A stretch of 64,000 nucleotides of DNA, from assembly GCA_964615935.1 (NCBI GenBank), contig CAZTTG010000028.1, positions 4,236 to 68,235 of the forward strand, read 5' to 3'. Positions within the stretch are counted from its first letter, which is position 1. Every line of letters starts with the position of its first letter. Below the pieces are notes generated by a model. That model saw nothing but the letters and a program-made list of their open reading frames with translations. It was not told the origin of the DNA and did not search any database. This stretch comes from CAZTTG01 sp964615935 (lineage in GTDB: Bacteria; Planctomycetota; UBA1135; GCA-002686595). Of the stretch, positions 34,065-42,951 are shown in pieces. The position numbers and the translations under genes were made by a program.

Positions 34065-35056
34065 CAGAGGCGGATGTCGAGCACGTCCTGCACGTCGAGC
34101 AGACCCACCGGCCGGCCATCCTCGTCGACCACGGGCACCTGGTCCACCCGGCGCTCGCGCATGAGCCGCACGGCCTGCTCGACCAGCTCGTCCGGCCCGG
34201 CGCAGGAGGGGTTGCGGCCCATGAACTCGTCGACCGGCAGGTCCAGGCGCTCGCCGCTATCGTCCTCGAGGAGGCGGCGCAGGTCGCCGTCGGTGAAGAT
34301 GCCGCACAGGCGGCCCGAGGGATCGACCACCAGGGCGGCGCCCGGATGGCCCCGGGTCGCGGTGGTCCGCAAGAGGACCTGGCGGACGGTGCTGCCGGCG
34401 GGCACCAGGGGCAGCTCCTCGCCCTTGCGCATCACCTCGCGGACGCGCATGAGGCGTCGGCCGAGGTTCCCCGCGGGGTGGAAGCGGGCGTAGTCCTCGC
34501 GGCTGAAGCTGTGCTCCTGCTGGACCACCATGGCCAGGGCATCCCCCATGGCCAGCATGGCCGAGGTGGAGGCGGTGGGGGCCAGCCCCAGGGGGCAGGC
34601 CTCGTCCGGTCGGCCGATGTCGAGGACGCAGTCCGCCAGGCGACCCAGGGCGGAGTCCGCGCAGCTGGTCATGGCGATCACCGCGGCGCCGATCTTTCGC
34701 GCGGCGGGGATCACGCGGCGGATCTCGTCGGACTCGCCCGAGTTCGACAGGGCCAGGATCACGTCGTCGGCGCGGATGCGCCCCAGGTCGCCGTGGAGCG
34801 CCTCGGCCGGGTGGAGGAAGATCGAGGGGGTCCCGGTGCTCGCCATGGTGGCCGAGATCTTGCGCCCGATCAGCCCGGCCTTACCCATGCCGGTGACGAC
34901 CACCGTCCCGCTGCAGGCGAGGACCAGGTCGGCGGCGGCGAGGAAGCCCTCGCCCAGGAGCCCCTCGAGCCGGGCGACGGCCCGGGCCTCGATGCCGATC
35001 ACCTCGCGGGCGCGGGCCAGGCGCTCCTCGGGGCTTGCGGCGGAGGGCGATCCCAT
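34064..35056 (-). CDS. kdsD: arabinose-5-phosphate isomerase (SIS domain plus two CBS domains)
   Basis: A 330-residue enzyme that interconverts ribulose-5-phosphate and arabinose-5-phosphate, the first committed step to Kdo. The SIS domain holds VVVTGMGKAGLIGRKISATMASTGTP, FLHPAEALHGDLG and ALSNSGESDEI, while CPLGLAPTASTSAMLAMGDALAM and the DYARFHPAGNLGRRL end are typical of KdsD/KpsF. Two CBS domains follow (about 205-330). ATG 35056 has GGAGGGCTAGGG in front. It heads the kdsD-kdsC-lpt transcript; the 293 bases upstream separate it from the divergent protease gene. Confidence 0.95.
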   Translation of the reverse strand: MGSPSAASPEERLARAREVIGIEARAVARLEGLLGEGFLAAADLVLACSGTVVVTGMGKAGLIGRKISATMASTGTPSIFLHPAEALHGDLGRIRADDVILALSNSGESDEIRRVIPAARKIGAAVIAMTSCADSALGRLADCVLDIGRPDEACPLGLAPTASTSAMLAMGDALAMVVQQEHSFSREDYARFHPAGNLGRRLMRVREVMRKGEELPLVPAGSTVRQVLLRTTATRGHPGAALVVDPSGRLCGIFTDGDLRRLLEDDSGERLDLPVDEFMGRNPSCAGPDELVEQAVRLMRERRVDQVPVVDEDGRPVGLLDVQDVLDIRL

Positions 35057-35349
35057 CCCTAGCCCTCCACCCGCCCGGGGGACTTGGCCGATCGCCAGGG
35101 GTTGCGGAGGAATCGGGCGAAGATCATGGTCATCTCGGGCCTTGCCGGCAGGCGAACCGCCAGCGGCTGACCGAGAGCGACGGGGCACCGGGGACAGCCC
35201 GCGAATCTAGCCATTCAGCCGGGTTTGGCAACGATGGCCCTCCGCTTGGGCCGCCGGGACCGCGAGCGGCCGGGACGGGGAGGGGGCCGTGTGCTATAAG
35301 TCGCCCCGTAGGGCTGCGTTCGGCCAGTGCCCCGGGCCCTGAGATCTCG
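35057..35349. other. 293-base divergent intergenic region
   Basis: It lies between kdsD (minus) and the site-2 protease (plus). TATAAG at 35295-35300 is a possible plus-strand -10. Nothing else stands out. Confidence 0.4.
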
Positions 35350-36102
35350 ATGTTGCGAGCCCCGGAGAGCCTGCGCGCGCGAAGCCTGACCGCCCTGGCG
35401 GGTATGGGCGCCATCGCCGTGGCCGCGGCGGGCCGGCGGAGCCTCTTCAGCCAGCTGGCGACCATCGAGATCGTCCTGGTCATCGCCTTCCTGGTCATCT
35501 CGCTGGGCCTGCACGAGGCGGCCCACGCCTGGGTGGCGTGGAAGAGAGGGGACTCGACCGCCCGGGACCTGGGCCGCATGACGGTCAACCCGATCGCCCA
35601 CATCGATCCCTTCATGACGATCGTCCTGCCGGTCTTCCTGGTGATGACCACCGGCTTCATCTTCGGGGGCGCCAAGCCGGTCCCGGTCAATCCCTCGCGC
35701 CTGCGCAACCCCCTCCGCGACATGATGCTGGTGGCCATCGCCGGCCCGGCCACCAACTTCCTCCTGGCGCTCGCGTTCATGGGGATCTGGAAGGGACTGG
35801 TCCGCAGCGGGGCCTACGAACCGGACCAGACCCTGCCGACGGTGCTGTACTTCACGGTCCTCCTCAACCTGCTGCTGGCCCTGTTCAACATGCTCCCCAT
35901 CCCCCCGCTGGACGGCTCCCGGGTCATGGCCTGGCTGCTCCCGGCGGAGCTGCGTCGCGGGTACATCGCCCTGGAGCGCTTCGGCCTGCTGCTCGTGTTC
36001 GGCTTCCTCATCGTGGCGCCGAGAATCGACGCCATCGGGCGCATGTTCGGGAACACGATCTACCTGATGTGGGACGCGGCCGACTTCCTGACCTTCGGCT
36101 GA
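35350..36102 (+). CDS. site-2 protease (M50) family membrane metalloprotease
   Basis: A 250-residue polytopic protein. The zinc motif HEAAH sits at residues 55-59 within a membrane segment. The third zinc ligand is in the LFNMLPIPPLDGSRVM block near 185. The conserved GGAKPVPVNPSRLRNPLRDM loop and AIAGPATNFLLALAF segment are also present. This set defines the short, PDZ-less M50 branch. It probably cleaves membrane-embedded substrates, but none can be named. Its stop overlaps the scpA start by one base, an arrangement also seen in other bacteria. Confidence 0.93.
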   Translation: MLRAPESLRARSLTALAGMGAIAVAAAGRRSLFSQLATIEIVLVIAFLVISLGLHEAAHAWVAWKRGDSTARDLGRMTVNPIAHIDPFMTIVLPVFLVMTTGFIFGGAKPVPVNPSRLRNPLRDMMLVAIAGPATNFLLALAFMGIWKGLVRSGAYEPDQTLPTVLYFTVLLNLLLALFNMLPIPPLDGSRVMAWLLPAELRRGYIALERFGLLLVFGFLIVAPRIDAIGRMFGNTIYLMWDAADFLTFG

Positions 36103-36977
36103 TGGTCCAGGACGACTACACGGTGCGGCTGGGAGAGGTCTTCCACGGACCCATGGACCTCCTCCTGCACCTCGTGCGCGAGCAGGAGGTGGACATCCAC
36201 GAGATCGAGCTCGGGCGCATCATCGACGGCTACCTCGAGTACCTGGCGGCCCTGCGCGAGGTCGATCTCGAGCTGGCCGGCGACTTCGTCTTCATGGCGG
36301 CCACCCTGATGGCGATCAAGATGCGCTCGCTCCTGCCGACGGGCGAGGAGGTCGACCTCGAGGAGGAGCTCGACCCCCGGGACGAGCTGATCCAGAGGCT
36401 GATCGAGTACCGCAACTTCAAGCGCGCCTCGGGGGAGCTCCACGATCGCTTCCAGGAGCGCGGCTCCCTCTTCGGCCGCGAGATCCGCGGCGAGCGCCGG
36501 TCCGAGCCCGTCGCGCCGGTGGAGCTCGACTTCGGCGAGCTGACCCAGTGGGACCTCCTGGGCGCCTACTCGCGCCTGATGCGCGAGACCCTGGTCGATC
36601 GCGCCCTGCAGATCGCCCCGGACGAGCGCCCCCTGCGCTTCTACGTAAAGAAGCTGGCCGCCGCCCTCCAGGAACGATCGGAGATGAGCCTGCGGGACAT
36701 CGTCCGGCAGGCGGTGGGGGAGGACGGGCAGGCCGCCCGCCAGGTGCTGGTGGGGACCTTCTGTGCCCTGCTCGAGCTGATGAAGATAGGGGTCGCGAGC
36801 GCGGTCCAGGAGCGGAGTCGGGACGAGATCCGGATCCGTTTGCGGGCGGACTTCGAGGGCGATCTGGATCAGATCATCCGCAGCTCCGGCTTCGACGACG
36901 AGCTCGAGGCGGCCGAGGGGCTGGAGGGCGGGGGGGCGCAAGGCGGCGAGCCCCCCGCCACCCCACCCCCCGGCTGA
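36102..36977 (+). CDS. scpA: segregation and condensation protein A
   Basis: A 291-residue kleisin. The N-terminal motif FHGPMDLLLHLVREQEVDIHEIELGRIIDGYL binds the SMC neck, and the middle has DFVFMAATLMAIKMRSLLP. The C-terminal winged helix is around 200-275 (FCALLELMKIGVASAVQ). ScpA works with SMC and ScpB to compact chromosomes. scpB and smc are not within the window. It is translationally coupled to the preceding protease. The Pro/Gly tail is probably disordered. Confidence 0.95.
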   Translation: MVQDDYTVRLGEVFHGPMDLLLHLVREQEVDIHEIELGRIIDGYLEYLAALREVDLELAGDFVFMAATLMAIKMRSLLPTGEEVDLEEELDPRDELIQRLIEYRNFKRASGELHDRFQERGSLFGREIRGERRSEPVAPVELDFGELTQWDLLGAYSRLMRETLVDRALQIAPDERPLRFYVKKLAAALQERSEMSLRDIVRQAVGEDGQAARQVLVGTFCALLELMKIGVASAVQERSRDEIRIRLRADFEGDLDQIIRSSGFDDELEAAEGLEGGGAQGGEPPATPPPG

Positions 36978-37131
36978 GGGCGCCTGCGGCGGAGCCGACG
37001 GGGCCGGGCGCTTTCTCCGGCTCCCGGAGTGGACGGCCCGCCGGCCGTGTTCCATCATTCTCGACCGCCCGGAGCCGATCCCGGGGGGCCCCACCCCGCA
37101 GACACCAGCCGACACGAGGGAAGCAACCGAC

Positions 37132-37455
37132 ATGAGCAACGCCCTGGACGTGACCGACAGCACGTGGGAGAGCGCCGTCCTGCAGAGCGAGACCCCGGTC
37201 CTGGTCGATTTCTGGGCCGACTGGTGCGGCCCGTGCAAGGCGATGGGCCCCTACGTCGACAAGCTGGCCGAGGAGATGGGAGACCGGCTCAAGGTCGTCA
37301 AGCTGAACACCCAGGACAACGCCGAGGTGCCCGCGCGCTACGGCATCACCGCCATCCCGACCTTCCTCGTCATCAAGAAAGGCGAGGTCGTCAGCCAGAT
37401 AGTGGGCAGCCAGCCGTACGATGCCCTAAAGAAGGCCGTCGAGGCGAATATCTGA
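37132..37455 (+). CDS. trxA: thioredoxin
   Basis: A 107-residue classic thioredoxin: VLVDFWADWCGPCKAMGPYV contains the redox pair Cys-Gly-Pro-Cys, and YGITAIPTFLVIKKGEV carries the cis-Pro. The AGGGAAGC element lies about 9 bases before the ATG. It reduces disulphides in cytoplasmic proteins. It stands alone, 154 bases after scpA, which suggests its own promoter. Confidence 0.97.
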   Translation: MSNALDVTDSTWESAVLQSETPVLVDFWADWCGPCKAMGPYVDKLAEEMGDRLKVVKLNTQDNAEVPARYGITAIPTFLVIKKGEVVSQIVGSQPYDALKKAVEANI

Positions 37456-37650
37456 ACCCGCGCCCTCCTGGGACCCGCCCGTCGGCCATCCGCTCCACTG
37501 GGGGCCCCACCGACCGAGACTCGGCGCTCATATTCATACAATCTTCCCTCTAAAGTTGGCTTCACGGGGCGGCGACCGCGAGGAGGCCGCGCGGGGCCGG
37601 ATCCCACGTCCCGGAGCGGGGCGGGCGTGAGGAGGGATCCCGGGGCGGAT
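37456..37650. other. 195-base intergenic region before fmt
   Basis: The part at 37529-37556 is unusually AT-rich and contains TACAAT at 37537-37542, a possible -10 for the fmt-rsmB genes. No gene seen. Confidence 0.35.
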
Positions 37651-38634
37651 ATGATCTCGCCCGTGAGGTACGTGCTCCTCGGATCGGCGCCCTTCGCCAC
37701 CCCCGTGCTGCGTCGGCTCCTCGACAGCCCCCACCGGGCCCTGGCGGTCCTGACCCCGCCCGACCGCCCCCGGGGGCGGGGGCGGTCGGTCCAGGTCTCG
37801 TCCCTGGTCCAGCTCGCCCGGGAGCGCGATCTGCGGGTCCTGCAGCCCGCCGATCCCCACGAGGAGGCCGTCCTCGAGGAGCTGCGCGCCCTGGCGCCCG
37901 ACGTCCACCTGGTGGCGAGCTTCGGGGTGATCATGCATCCGGAGCTGTTCGATCTGCCGCCCCACGGCTCCATGAACGTGCACGCCTCCCTCCTGCCCCG
38001 GCACCGCGGCGCGGCCCCGATCCAGCGCGCCATCCTCGCGGGGGACGGGATCACCGGGGTGAGCGTGCAGCGGATCGTCCAGGCTCTGGACGAGGGCGAC
38101 GTGCTGCTCGAGCACCGCCTCGAGATCGGGCCCCGCGAGACCGCGGGAGAGCTGGCGGACCGCCTGGCCCTCCTGGGGGGGGAGGCCGCGGTGGAGGCCC
38201 TCGACCGGCTCGAGTCCGGTCGGGCCCGGTTCACGCCTCAGGATCCGGACCAGGCGACCTACGCGCGCAAGCTCAGGAAGAAGCACGGGCGGATCGACTG
38301 GTCGCAGCCGGCCGAGAGGATCGATCGCCGCGTGCGCGCCATGACGCCCTGGCCGGGCGCCAAGACCACCGATCCGCGCGGGCGCGTCCTCGGCCTCCTC
38401 GCCGCCCGGCCGAGCTCTCCGCCGGAGGGGGCGCCCGCCGGGGCGGCCCCGGGGGAGGTGCTCGAGGCGGGTCCGCGCCTCGTGGTGGCCACCGGGGAGG
38501 GGGCCCTCGAGCTGCTCGAGGTCCAGCCCGCCGGCAAGCGCGCCATGCCGTCCGCCGAGTGGCTGCGCGGCGCGCGGATCGAGCCCGGCTCGCGCCTGGG
38601 CGAGGCGCCGCCCGCCGGGCGGGAGCCCTCCTGA
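37651..38634 (+). CDS. fmt: methionyl-tRNA formyltransferase
   Basis: A 327-residue enzyme that formylates initiator Met-tRNA. The N-terminal hydrolase domain contains VLLGSAPFATPVLRRLL, the active-site stretch NVHASLLPRHRGAAPIQRAIL (catalytic Asn-His and the SLLP signature) and VSVQRIVQALDEGDVL. The C-terminal domain includes RAMTPWPGAKTT and ends in a Pro-rich tail. I used ATG 37651. GTG 37627 is an in-frame alternative. It is followed closely by rsmB, the usual partner gene. Confidence 0.95.
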   Translation: MISPVRYVLLGSAPFATPVLRRLLDSPHRALAVLTPPDRPRGRGRSVQVSSLVQLARERDLRVLQPADPHEEAVLEELRALAPDVHLVASFGVIMHPELFDLPPHGSMNVHASLLPRHRGAAPIQRAILAGDGITGVSVQRIVQALDEGDVLLEHRLEIGPRETAGELADRLALLGGEAAVEALDRLESGRARFTPQDPDQATYARKLRKKHGRIDWSQPAERIDRRVRAMTPWPGAKTTDPRGRVLGLLAARPSSPPEGAPAGAAPGEVLEAGPRLVVATGEGALELLEVQPAGKRAMPSAEWLRGARIEPGSRLGEAPPAGREPS

Positions 38635-38643
38635 GGCCCGCCC

Positions 38644-39978
38644 ATGCCCCGCCTCACCGCCTGGTCGATCCTGCGCAGCGGACCGGAGATCTCCCTTCGC
38701 GGGGTGGAGCCGGCCTGCCGCGAGGCCGGGCTCGACGGGCGCGACCGCGCGCTGGTGCGGCGCCTGGTGGGCACCGAGGTGCGCCGCCGCGGCACCCTGC
38801 GGGCGCTGGTCCGCCACTTCGCCCGCGGGCGGCCCAATCGGGACCTCGTGTGCCACCTGCACCTGGGGCTGGTCCAGCTCTACTTCCTCGATCGCGTACC
38901 CGAGCACGCCGCCCTCTCGGCCACCGGGGAGGCCGTGCGCCGGACCTCGGGGCCCTCGAAGGTGCGTTACGTCAACGGCGTGCTGCGCTCGGCCCTGCGC
39001 GCGAGGCGGCCGGGGCTCTGCGGGGATCCGACCCGCGACCTGCCCGGTCGCGAGCTGCACCTCGCCGAGCCGGTGTTCCGGGATCCCGTGGAGCACCCCC
39101 TCCTGTGGGCCGAGGATGCGCTCTCGCTGCCGGCGGCCCTCGCGAAGCGCTGGACGAAGCGCTGGGGGCGCGAGCGGGCGGAGGAGCTGGCCCGCCTCGG
39201 CCTGGCGGAGGCGCGGGTGTCGGTGCGAGCGGTGGGCTGCGGTCGGGCTGAGCTGGCCCGAGAGCTGGCGGGGGAGGGGCTCGAGGCGGAGGAGGGCCCC
39301 CACGAGAGGATCCTGATCCTGCCCCCCGATCGCACCGAGGGACTGATCGCCTCGGAGGCCTTTCGCCGGGGAAGGGCGACCATCCAGGGCGAGGCCGCCC
39401 TGCGCGCCGCCGAGCTCGTCGGGGCGGCGCCGGGGGAGGAGGTCCTCGACCTGTGCGCCGCCCCGGGCGGCAAGACCGCCGTGATGGCCGAGGCCGGCGC
39501 GCGGGTCTGGGCCGTCGACCGGCGCGCGGATCGCCTCGAGCGCCTGCGCGAGACGCTGGATCGGCTGGCGCTCTCCGGACGCGTCGAGGCGATCGAGGCG
39601 GACGCGAGCGGTGACCTCTCGGAGGCCCTGGGTTCGCGGCTCTTCGATGCCGTGCTCATCGATGCCCCGTGCACGAACACCGGCGTGCTCGCCCAGCGCC
39701 CCAGCGCCCGGTGGAGATGGGGCCCCAAGGCGCGGGCCTCCCTGCTCGAGCTCCAGCGACGGCTGCTGGAAGCGGGCGCGGCCCGCGTGCGCCCGGGTGG
39801 GCGCCTGGTGTGGTCGACCTGCAGCCTGGAGCCCGAGGAGAACGGGCAGATGCTGGCGCGCTTCCTGGCCGAGAGCCCGGGCTGGGAGCGCTCCGCGGAG
39901 GTGGAGACCCTGCCCGGGCCCGCGGACGGCCCGGGCCCGGTCGATGGCGGCTGGAGCGCCCGCCTCCTGCGCAGCTAG
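38644..39978 (+). CDS. rsmB: 16S rRNA (cytosine-C5) methyltransferase RsmB
   Basis: A 444-residue protein. Residues 1 to about 140 form a NusB-like RNA-binding domain (RALVRRLVGTEVRRRGTLRAL; SKVRYVNGVLRSALR). A SAM-dependent methyltransferase domain follows, with the SAM loop VLDLCAAPGGKTAVMAE. Motif IV is DAPCTNTGVLAQ (Cys343), where Thr-Asn replace the usual Ser-Gly. Motif VI is WSTCSLEPEENGQM (Cys393). It methylates C967-equivalent in 16S rRNA. Nine bases separate it from fmt. Confidence 0.93.
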   Translation: MPRLTAWSILRSGPEISLRGVEPACREAGLDGRDRALVRRLVGTEVRRRGTLRALVRHFARGRPNRDLVCHLHLGLVQLYFLDRVPEHAALSATGEAVRRTSGPSKVRYVNGVLRSALRARRPGLCGDPTRDLPGRELHLAEPVFRDPVEHPLLWAEDALSLPAALAKRWTKRWGRERAEELARLGLAEARVSVRAVGCGRAELARELAGEGLEAEEGPHERILILPPDRTEGLIASEAFRRGRATIQGEAALRAAELVGAAPGEEVLDLCAAPGGKTAVMAEAGARVWAVDRRADRLERLRETLDRLALSGRVEAIEADASGDLSEALGSRLFDAVLIDAPCTNTGVLAQRPSARWRWGPKARASLLELQRRLLEAGAARVRPGGRLVWSTCSLEPEENGQMLARFLAESPGWERSAEVETLPGPADGPGPVDGGWSARLLRS

Positions 39979-40129
39979 CCCGCGCGCGGAGGGTCCGGGT
40001 CGAAGGGGGCCGGCGCGCCTTGCCGGATCGTGCGGGGGGCCCCATCCTTGGGGCCCGGCTCGGGGCGATCCCCGGGCGCACCTGGACCGCAGGGCCGATC
40101 CCCTGCCGCGAAACGCGAGAAGAGAATCC

Positions 40130-40669
40130 ATGCCCGTCCCGCCCCGAAGCCGCGCCGGCTCGAGCTCCATGGCGATCCCCCTGATCATCCTGCTGGCCCT
40201 GGTCGCGGCCGTGGTGTTCCTCACCATCCGGATGCGGGGTGAGCAGGAGCCCGAGGGTGGAGGCGAGCCCCCCGTGCGCACGACGCCCTTCGACGACATG
40301 CCGCCGGAGGAGCCCCCGCCGCCGCGCTCGCGCCGCACGCGCTCGAGCCGCCCGACGGGCACGCCGCTCTCGTCCAACGCCCTGGCCCAGGAGGCGCCCT
40401 GGGTGGAGGCGGCCGCCAAGATCGCCGAGGCCGAGGACCTGATGCAGGAGGCGGCCAGGGCGAGGGCGGAGGGGGAGTACGCGACGACGCAGGAGAAGAA
40501 CAAGGCCGCCAAGGTGCTGGTGGAGGAGGCCCTGGCGCTGACGGTGGACTGGCACGACGAGCTGATCGCGAATCGGGGGGAGGATGACCGCGACGCGATC
40601 GGCCTGGACCGCGAGCTCCAGCGATGGGTGAGGTTGCTCAGCGAGCTTCGCAAGACCACGGGGCGCTGA
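40130..40669 (+). CDS. hypothetical protein with one membrane anchor, 179 aa
   Basis: ATG 40130 opens a frame with a hydrophobic segment at about 15-34 (AIPLIILLALVAAVVFLTI), a long Pro/Arg/Ser-rich stretch to about 80, and a charged helical C-terminus (AKIAEAEDLMQEAARARAEG). I recognise no domain. It lies after rsmB on the same strand. The upstream 150 bases show no clear promoter. The coding character is plausible but unsupported by homology. Confidence 0.6.
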   Translation: MPVPPRSRAGSSSMAIPLIILLALVAAVVFLTIRMRGEQEPEGGGEPPVRTTPFDDMPPEEPPPPRSRRTRSSRPTGTPLSSNALAQEAPWVEAAAKIAEAEDLMQEAARARAEGEYATTQEKNKAAKVLVEEALALTVDWHDELIANRGEDDRDAIGLDRELQRWVRLLSELRKTTGR

Positions 40670-40808
40670 GGCGGGGACCCACCCTTTGGGGGTTCCGCCA
40701 CCCTCCCCCCACCCCGGGGATGGTGGATGACCCACAGCGGTTGCGCGAATTCGCCGGAACTTCCGCGCGCGCCGGGTACCTTGTGCGATCGCGCCCGATC
40801 GAGCCGCC

Positions 40809-41702
40809 ATGTTCCAGCTCGGCTACAACACCAACGGCCTGATTCACCACCGCCTCGGCGACGCCTTCCGGATGCTGGCCGAGCTGGGCTACGACGGCGT
40901 GGCCCTGACCCCCGACGTCGGACACCTCGATCCCTTCGAGGCCGGCCCGGCGGAGATCGCACGGGTGCGCGAGCAGGCCGAGGACCTGGGCCTGAGCCTC
41001 ACGGTCGAGACCGGAGCGCGCTTCCTCCTCGATCCGCGGCGCAAGCACTCCCCCAGCCTGCTCGAGCTCGACGCGCGGGATCGGGCCCGGCGCCTCGATC
41101 TGCTCCTGCGCTGCGTCGCTCTGGCTTCGGAGCTCGGCGCCGGGGTCGTCTCCTTCTGGGCCGGCCAGGCGCCAGGGGGCGAGCGCGCGGACGGCCGGCG
41201 GGGGCCGTCGGGCGAGGTGGAGCCGATCTGGGATCGCCTCTGCGAGGGCGTTGCCCGGGTGCTCGCCGAGGGCCGGGCCGCCGGGCTGAGCGTGGCCATC
41301 GAGCCCGAGCCGGGCATGTTCATCGAACGGCCCGAGGGCTATCTCGAGCTCCGCCGGCGACTCGGATCCGAGGGCGCCGAGCTGGGGCTCTGCCTCGACG
41401 TGGGACACCTCCTGTGCACCGGCGACCTGCCCGTGGACGCCCGGATCCGGGAGCTCGCCCCCTACCTGCGACAGGTGCACCTGGACGACATCCGCGGGCG
41501 CGTGCACGAGCACCTCCCCTTCGGCGAAGGGGACCTCGACCTCGCCGGAACGGTAAGTTCTTTGTTGGAAGTGGGATACGGCGGCATGGCAGCGATCGAG
41601 CTGAGCCGGGACTCGCACCGGGGCGCGTCGGCCGCCGAGGAGGCGCTGCGCCGGGTGCGCGAGGCCGCCGGAAGGGCGCAGCCGGGCCCACCAGGAGCTT
41701 GA
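40809..41702 (+). CDS. sugar phosphate isomerase/epimerase family TIM-barrel protein
   Basis: A 297-residue protein of the xylose isomerase-like/AP endonuclease 2 fold. The opening FQLGYNTNGLIHHRLGDAFRML and the metal-ligand positions are visible: Glu in AIEPEPGMF, Asp-His in CLDVGHLLC, His in VHLDDI, and Glu in AIELSRDSH. Such enzymes isomerise sugars or their phosphates, or act on related polyols. The conserved KHSPSLLELD stretch suggests a specific subgroup that I cannot name with confidence. It has a short spacer before the next small gene. Confidence 0.88.
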   Translation: MFQLGYNTNGLIHHRLGDAFRMLAELGYDGVALTPDVGHLDPFEAGPAEIARVREQAEDLGLSLTVETGARFLLDPRRKHSPSLLELDARDRARRLDLLLRCVALASELGAGVVSFWAGQAPGGERADGRRGPSGEVEPIWDRLCEGVARVLAEGRAAGLSVAIEPEPGMFIERPEGYLELRRRLGSEGAELGLCLDVGHLLCTGDLPVDARIRELAPYLRQVHLDDIRGRVHEHLPFGEGDLDLAGTVSSLLEVGYGGMAAIELSRDSHRGASAAEEALRRVREAAGRAQPGPPGA

Positions 41703-41793
41703 TGCCGGCACCCCATCGCCTTCACAATGGCGGAGCGGAAGGAGTCCTGACCCTCTCCACCCATTCCTCACGGGAAGCCGGAGGGAGCTCTCC

Positions 41794-42219
41794 ATGATCA
41801 ATCTTCCGCGAGGATTGCACAGCTGCCCGACCCGCGCGGATGGAGCGCCCGCCCTCTTCCAGCACAGCATCACCCTGGAGCTGTGTCGGGAGCGCCAGGG
41901 GGCTCACTACCACAAGTGCTACGCCTGCGTGCACAACCAGGACGTCGCGCTGGAGGAGGTCGCACCGCTTCCCCCCGCTGAGCGGGCGTACCCCCCCTCC
42001 CCGCTGCCGGAGGTAGTTCCCGAGCCCGCCCGGGAGGCCGCCGAGGCTCTGGAGGCAGCCGAGGTCCAGGCGGCCGCGGAACCGGTCGAGGAGGAGCTCG
42101 CAGCTTCCGAGATCGACACCGTGATCCTGGAGCCCCAGCCGCCCCCCGACCGCGAGAAGGAGGTCGCGGCGGACTCCGAGTCCCCCGAGGCGGCGACCCC
42201 GCGCGCCAAGGTCGGCTGA
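41794..42219 (+). CDS. small protein with Cys/His motif and acidic tail, 141 aa
   Basis: ATG 41794 follows GGAGGGAG at about six bases. Near residues 31-50 the run LCRERQGAHYHKCYACVHN contains three Cys and three His, a possible zinc site (C-x6-H-x1-H-x1-C-x2-C). The rest is Ala/Glu/Pro-rich and probably disordered. Function unknown. It lies just before the response regulator gene, and a link between the two is possible. Confidence 0.7.
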   Translation: MINLPRGLHSCPTRADGAPALFQHSITLELCRERQGAHYHKCYACVHNQDVALEEVAPLPPAERAYPPSPLPEVVPEPAREAAEALEAAEVQAAAEPVEEELAASEIDTVILEPQPPPDREKEVAADSESPEAATPRAKVG

Positions 42220-42312
42220 ATCCGGGGGCCGGAGGACGCCCCGGGAAGGTCCGGCTCGAATTCGTCCCAGATCGGCTCAACGTCCGATTTGAGACGGGCC
42301 GATGCAGGGGGC

Positions 42313-42930
42313 ATGCGAGAGGACTTTCACCCCACGGAATGGAAGGGCATGGGGGGCCGGATCCTGGTCGTCGGCCGGGCCCCCGAATTCACCGGACGAG
42401 CCGCGGCCGAGCTGGAGCGGGCCGGCCTCCAGGTCGTCCGCGCACACGACGGAGCCGAGGTCCGACGGGCGCTCGCCGGGCCCCCGCCCGACGCGATCGC
42501 GCTCGATCTGCCCCTCCCCGACCCACTCGTGGAGGGCCTGCTCGGCGCGAAGGCCGCGCGGCGCCCGATAGTGGTCCTCACCGGATCCAGCGCCGTCGAG
42601 GCGGCCTCCGAGTGCCTGCGACTGGGCGCGCGGGACTTCGTGCTCAAGCCCTTCGAGGGCATCCGGCTCGTGGTCTCGGTGCGCAACGCCGTGACGCACG
42701 GAGAGCTCCTGGCCAAGCTGGAGGCCCTGACGCGCGGGGGCGGGATCCCGGACTCCGAGATCCTCCCCTTCCGGGAGCAGGAGCGCCGCATCCTGAAGCA
42801 CGCCCTCGAGCACACGGGCTGGAACGTCCAGGAGGCCGCCCGCTGCCTGGGGATCGGCCGCGCCACGGTCTACCGCAAGATCGATCGCTACGGCCTGCGC
42901 ACCCAGCGCCAGGCGCGCGACGCGAGCTGA
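42313..42930 (+). CDS. receiver-like domain fused to a Fis-type DNA-binding domain
   Basis: A 205-residue protein (ATG 42349 or TTG 42289 are alternative starts). Residues about 15-130 form a response regulator receiver domain: ILVVGRAPEFTG, then IALDLPLPD with the phospho-accepting Asp, VVLTGSS (Thr) and FVLKPFE (Lys). The normal N-terminal acidic pair that binds Mg is replaced by Gly-Arg. The C-terminal 50 residues are a Fis/NtrC-type helix-turn-helix (AARCLGIGRATVYRKIDRYGL). No AAA+ domain is present, as in ActR/PrrA-like regulators. The loss of the acidic pair suggests atypical or phosphorylation-independent control. Confidence 0.85.
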   Translation: MREDFHPTEWKGMGGRILVVGRAPEFTGRAAAELERAGLQVVRAHDGAEVRRALAGPPPDAIALDLPLPDPLVEGLLGAKAARRPIVVLTGSSAVEAASECLRLGARDFVLKPFEGIRLVVSVRNAVTHGELLAKLEALTRGGGIPDSEILPFREQERRILKHALEHTGWNVQEAARCLGIGRATVYRKIDRYGLRTQRQARDAS

Positions 42931-42951
42931 GCCGGGGCGCCGCGCCGGCGC

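Noticed and set aside
37534..40962. 1,142-codon minus-strand open frame
   Set aside because: It covers fmt, rsmB and neighbours on the opposite strand; all have recognisable products, so it is a shadow.
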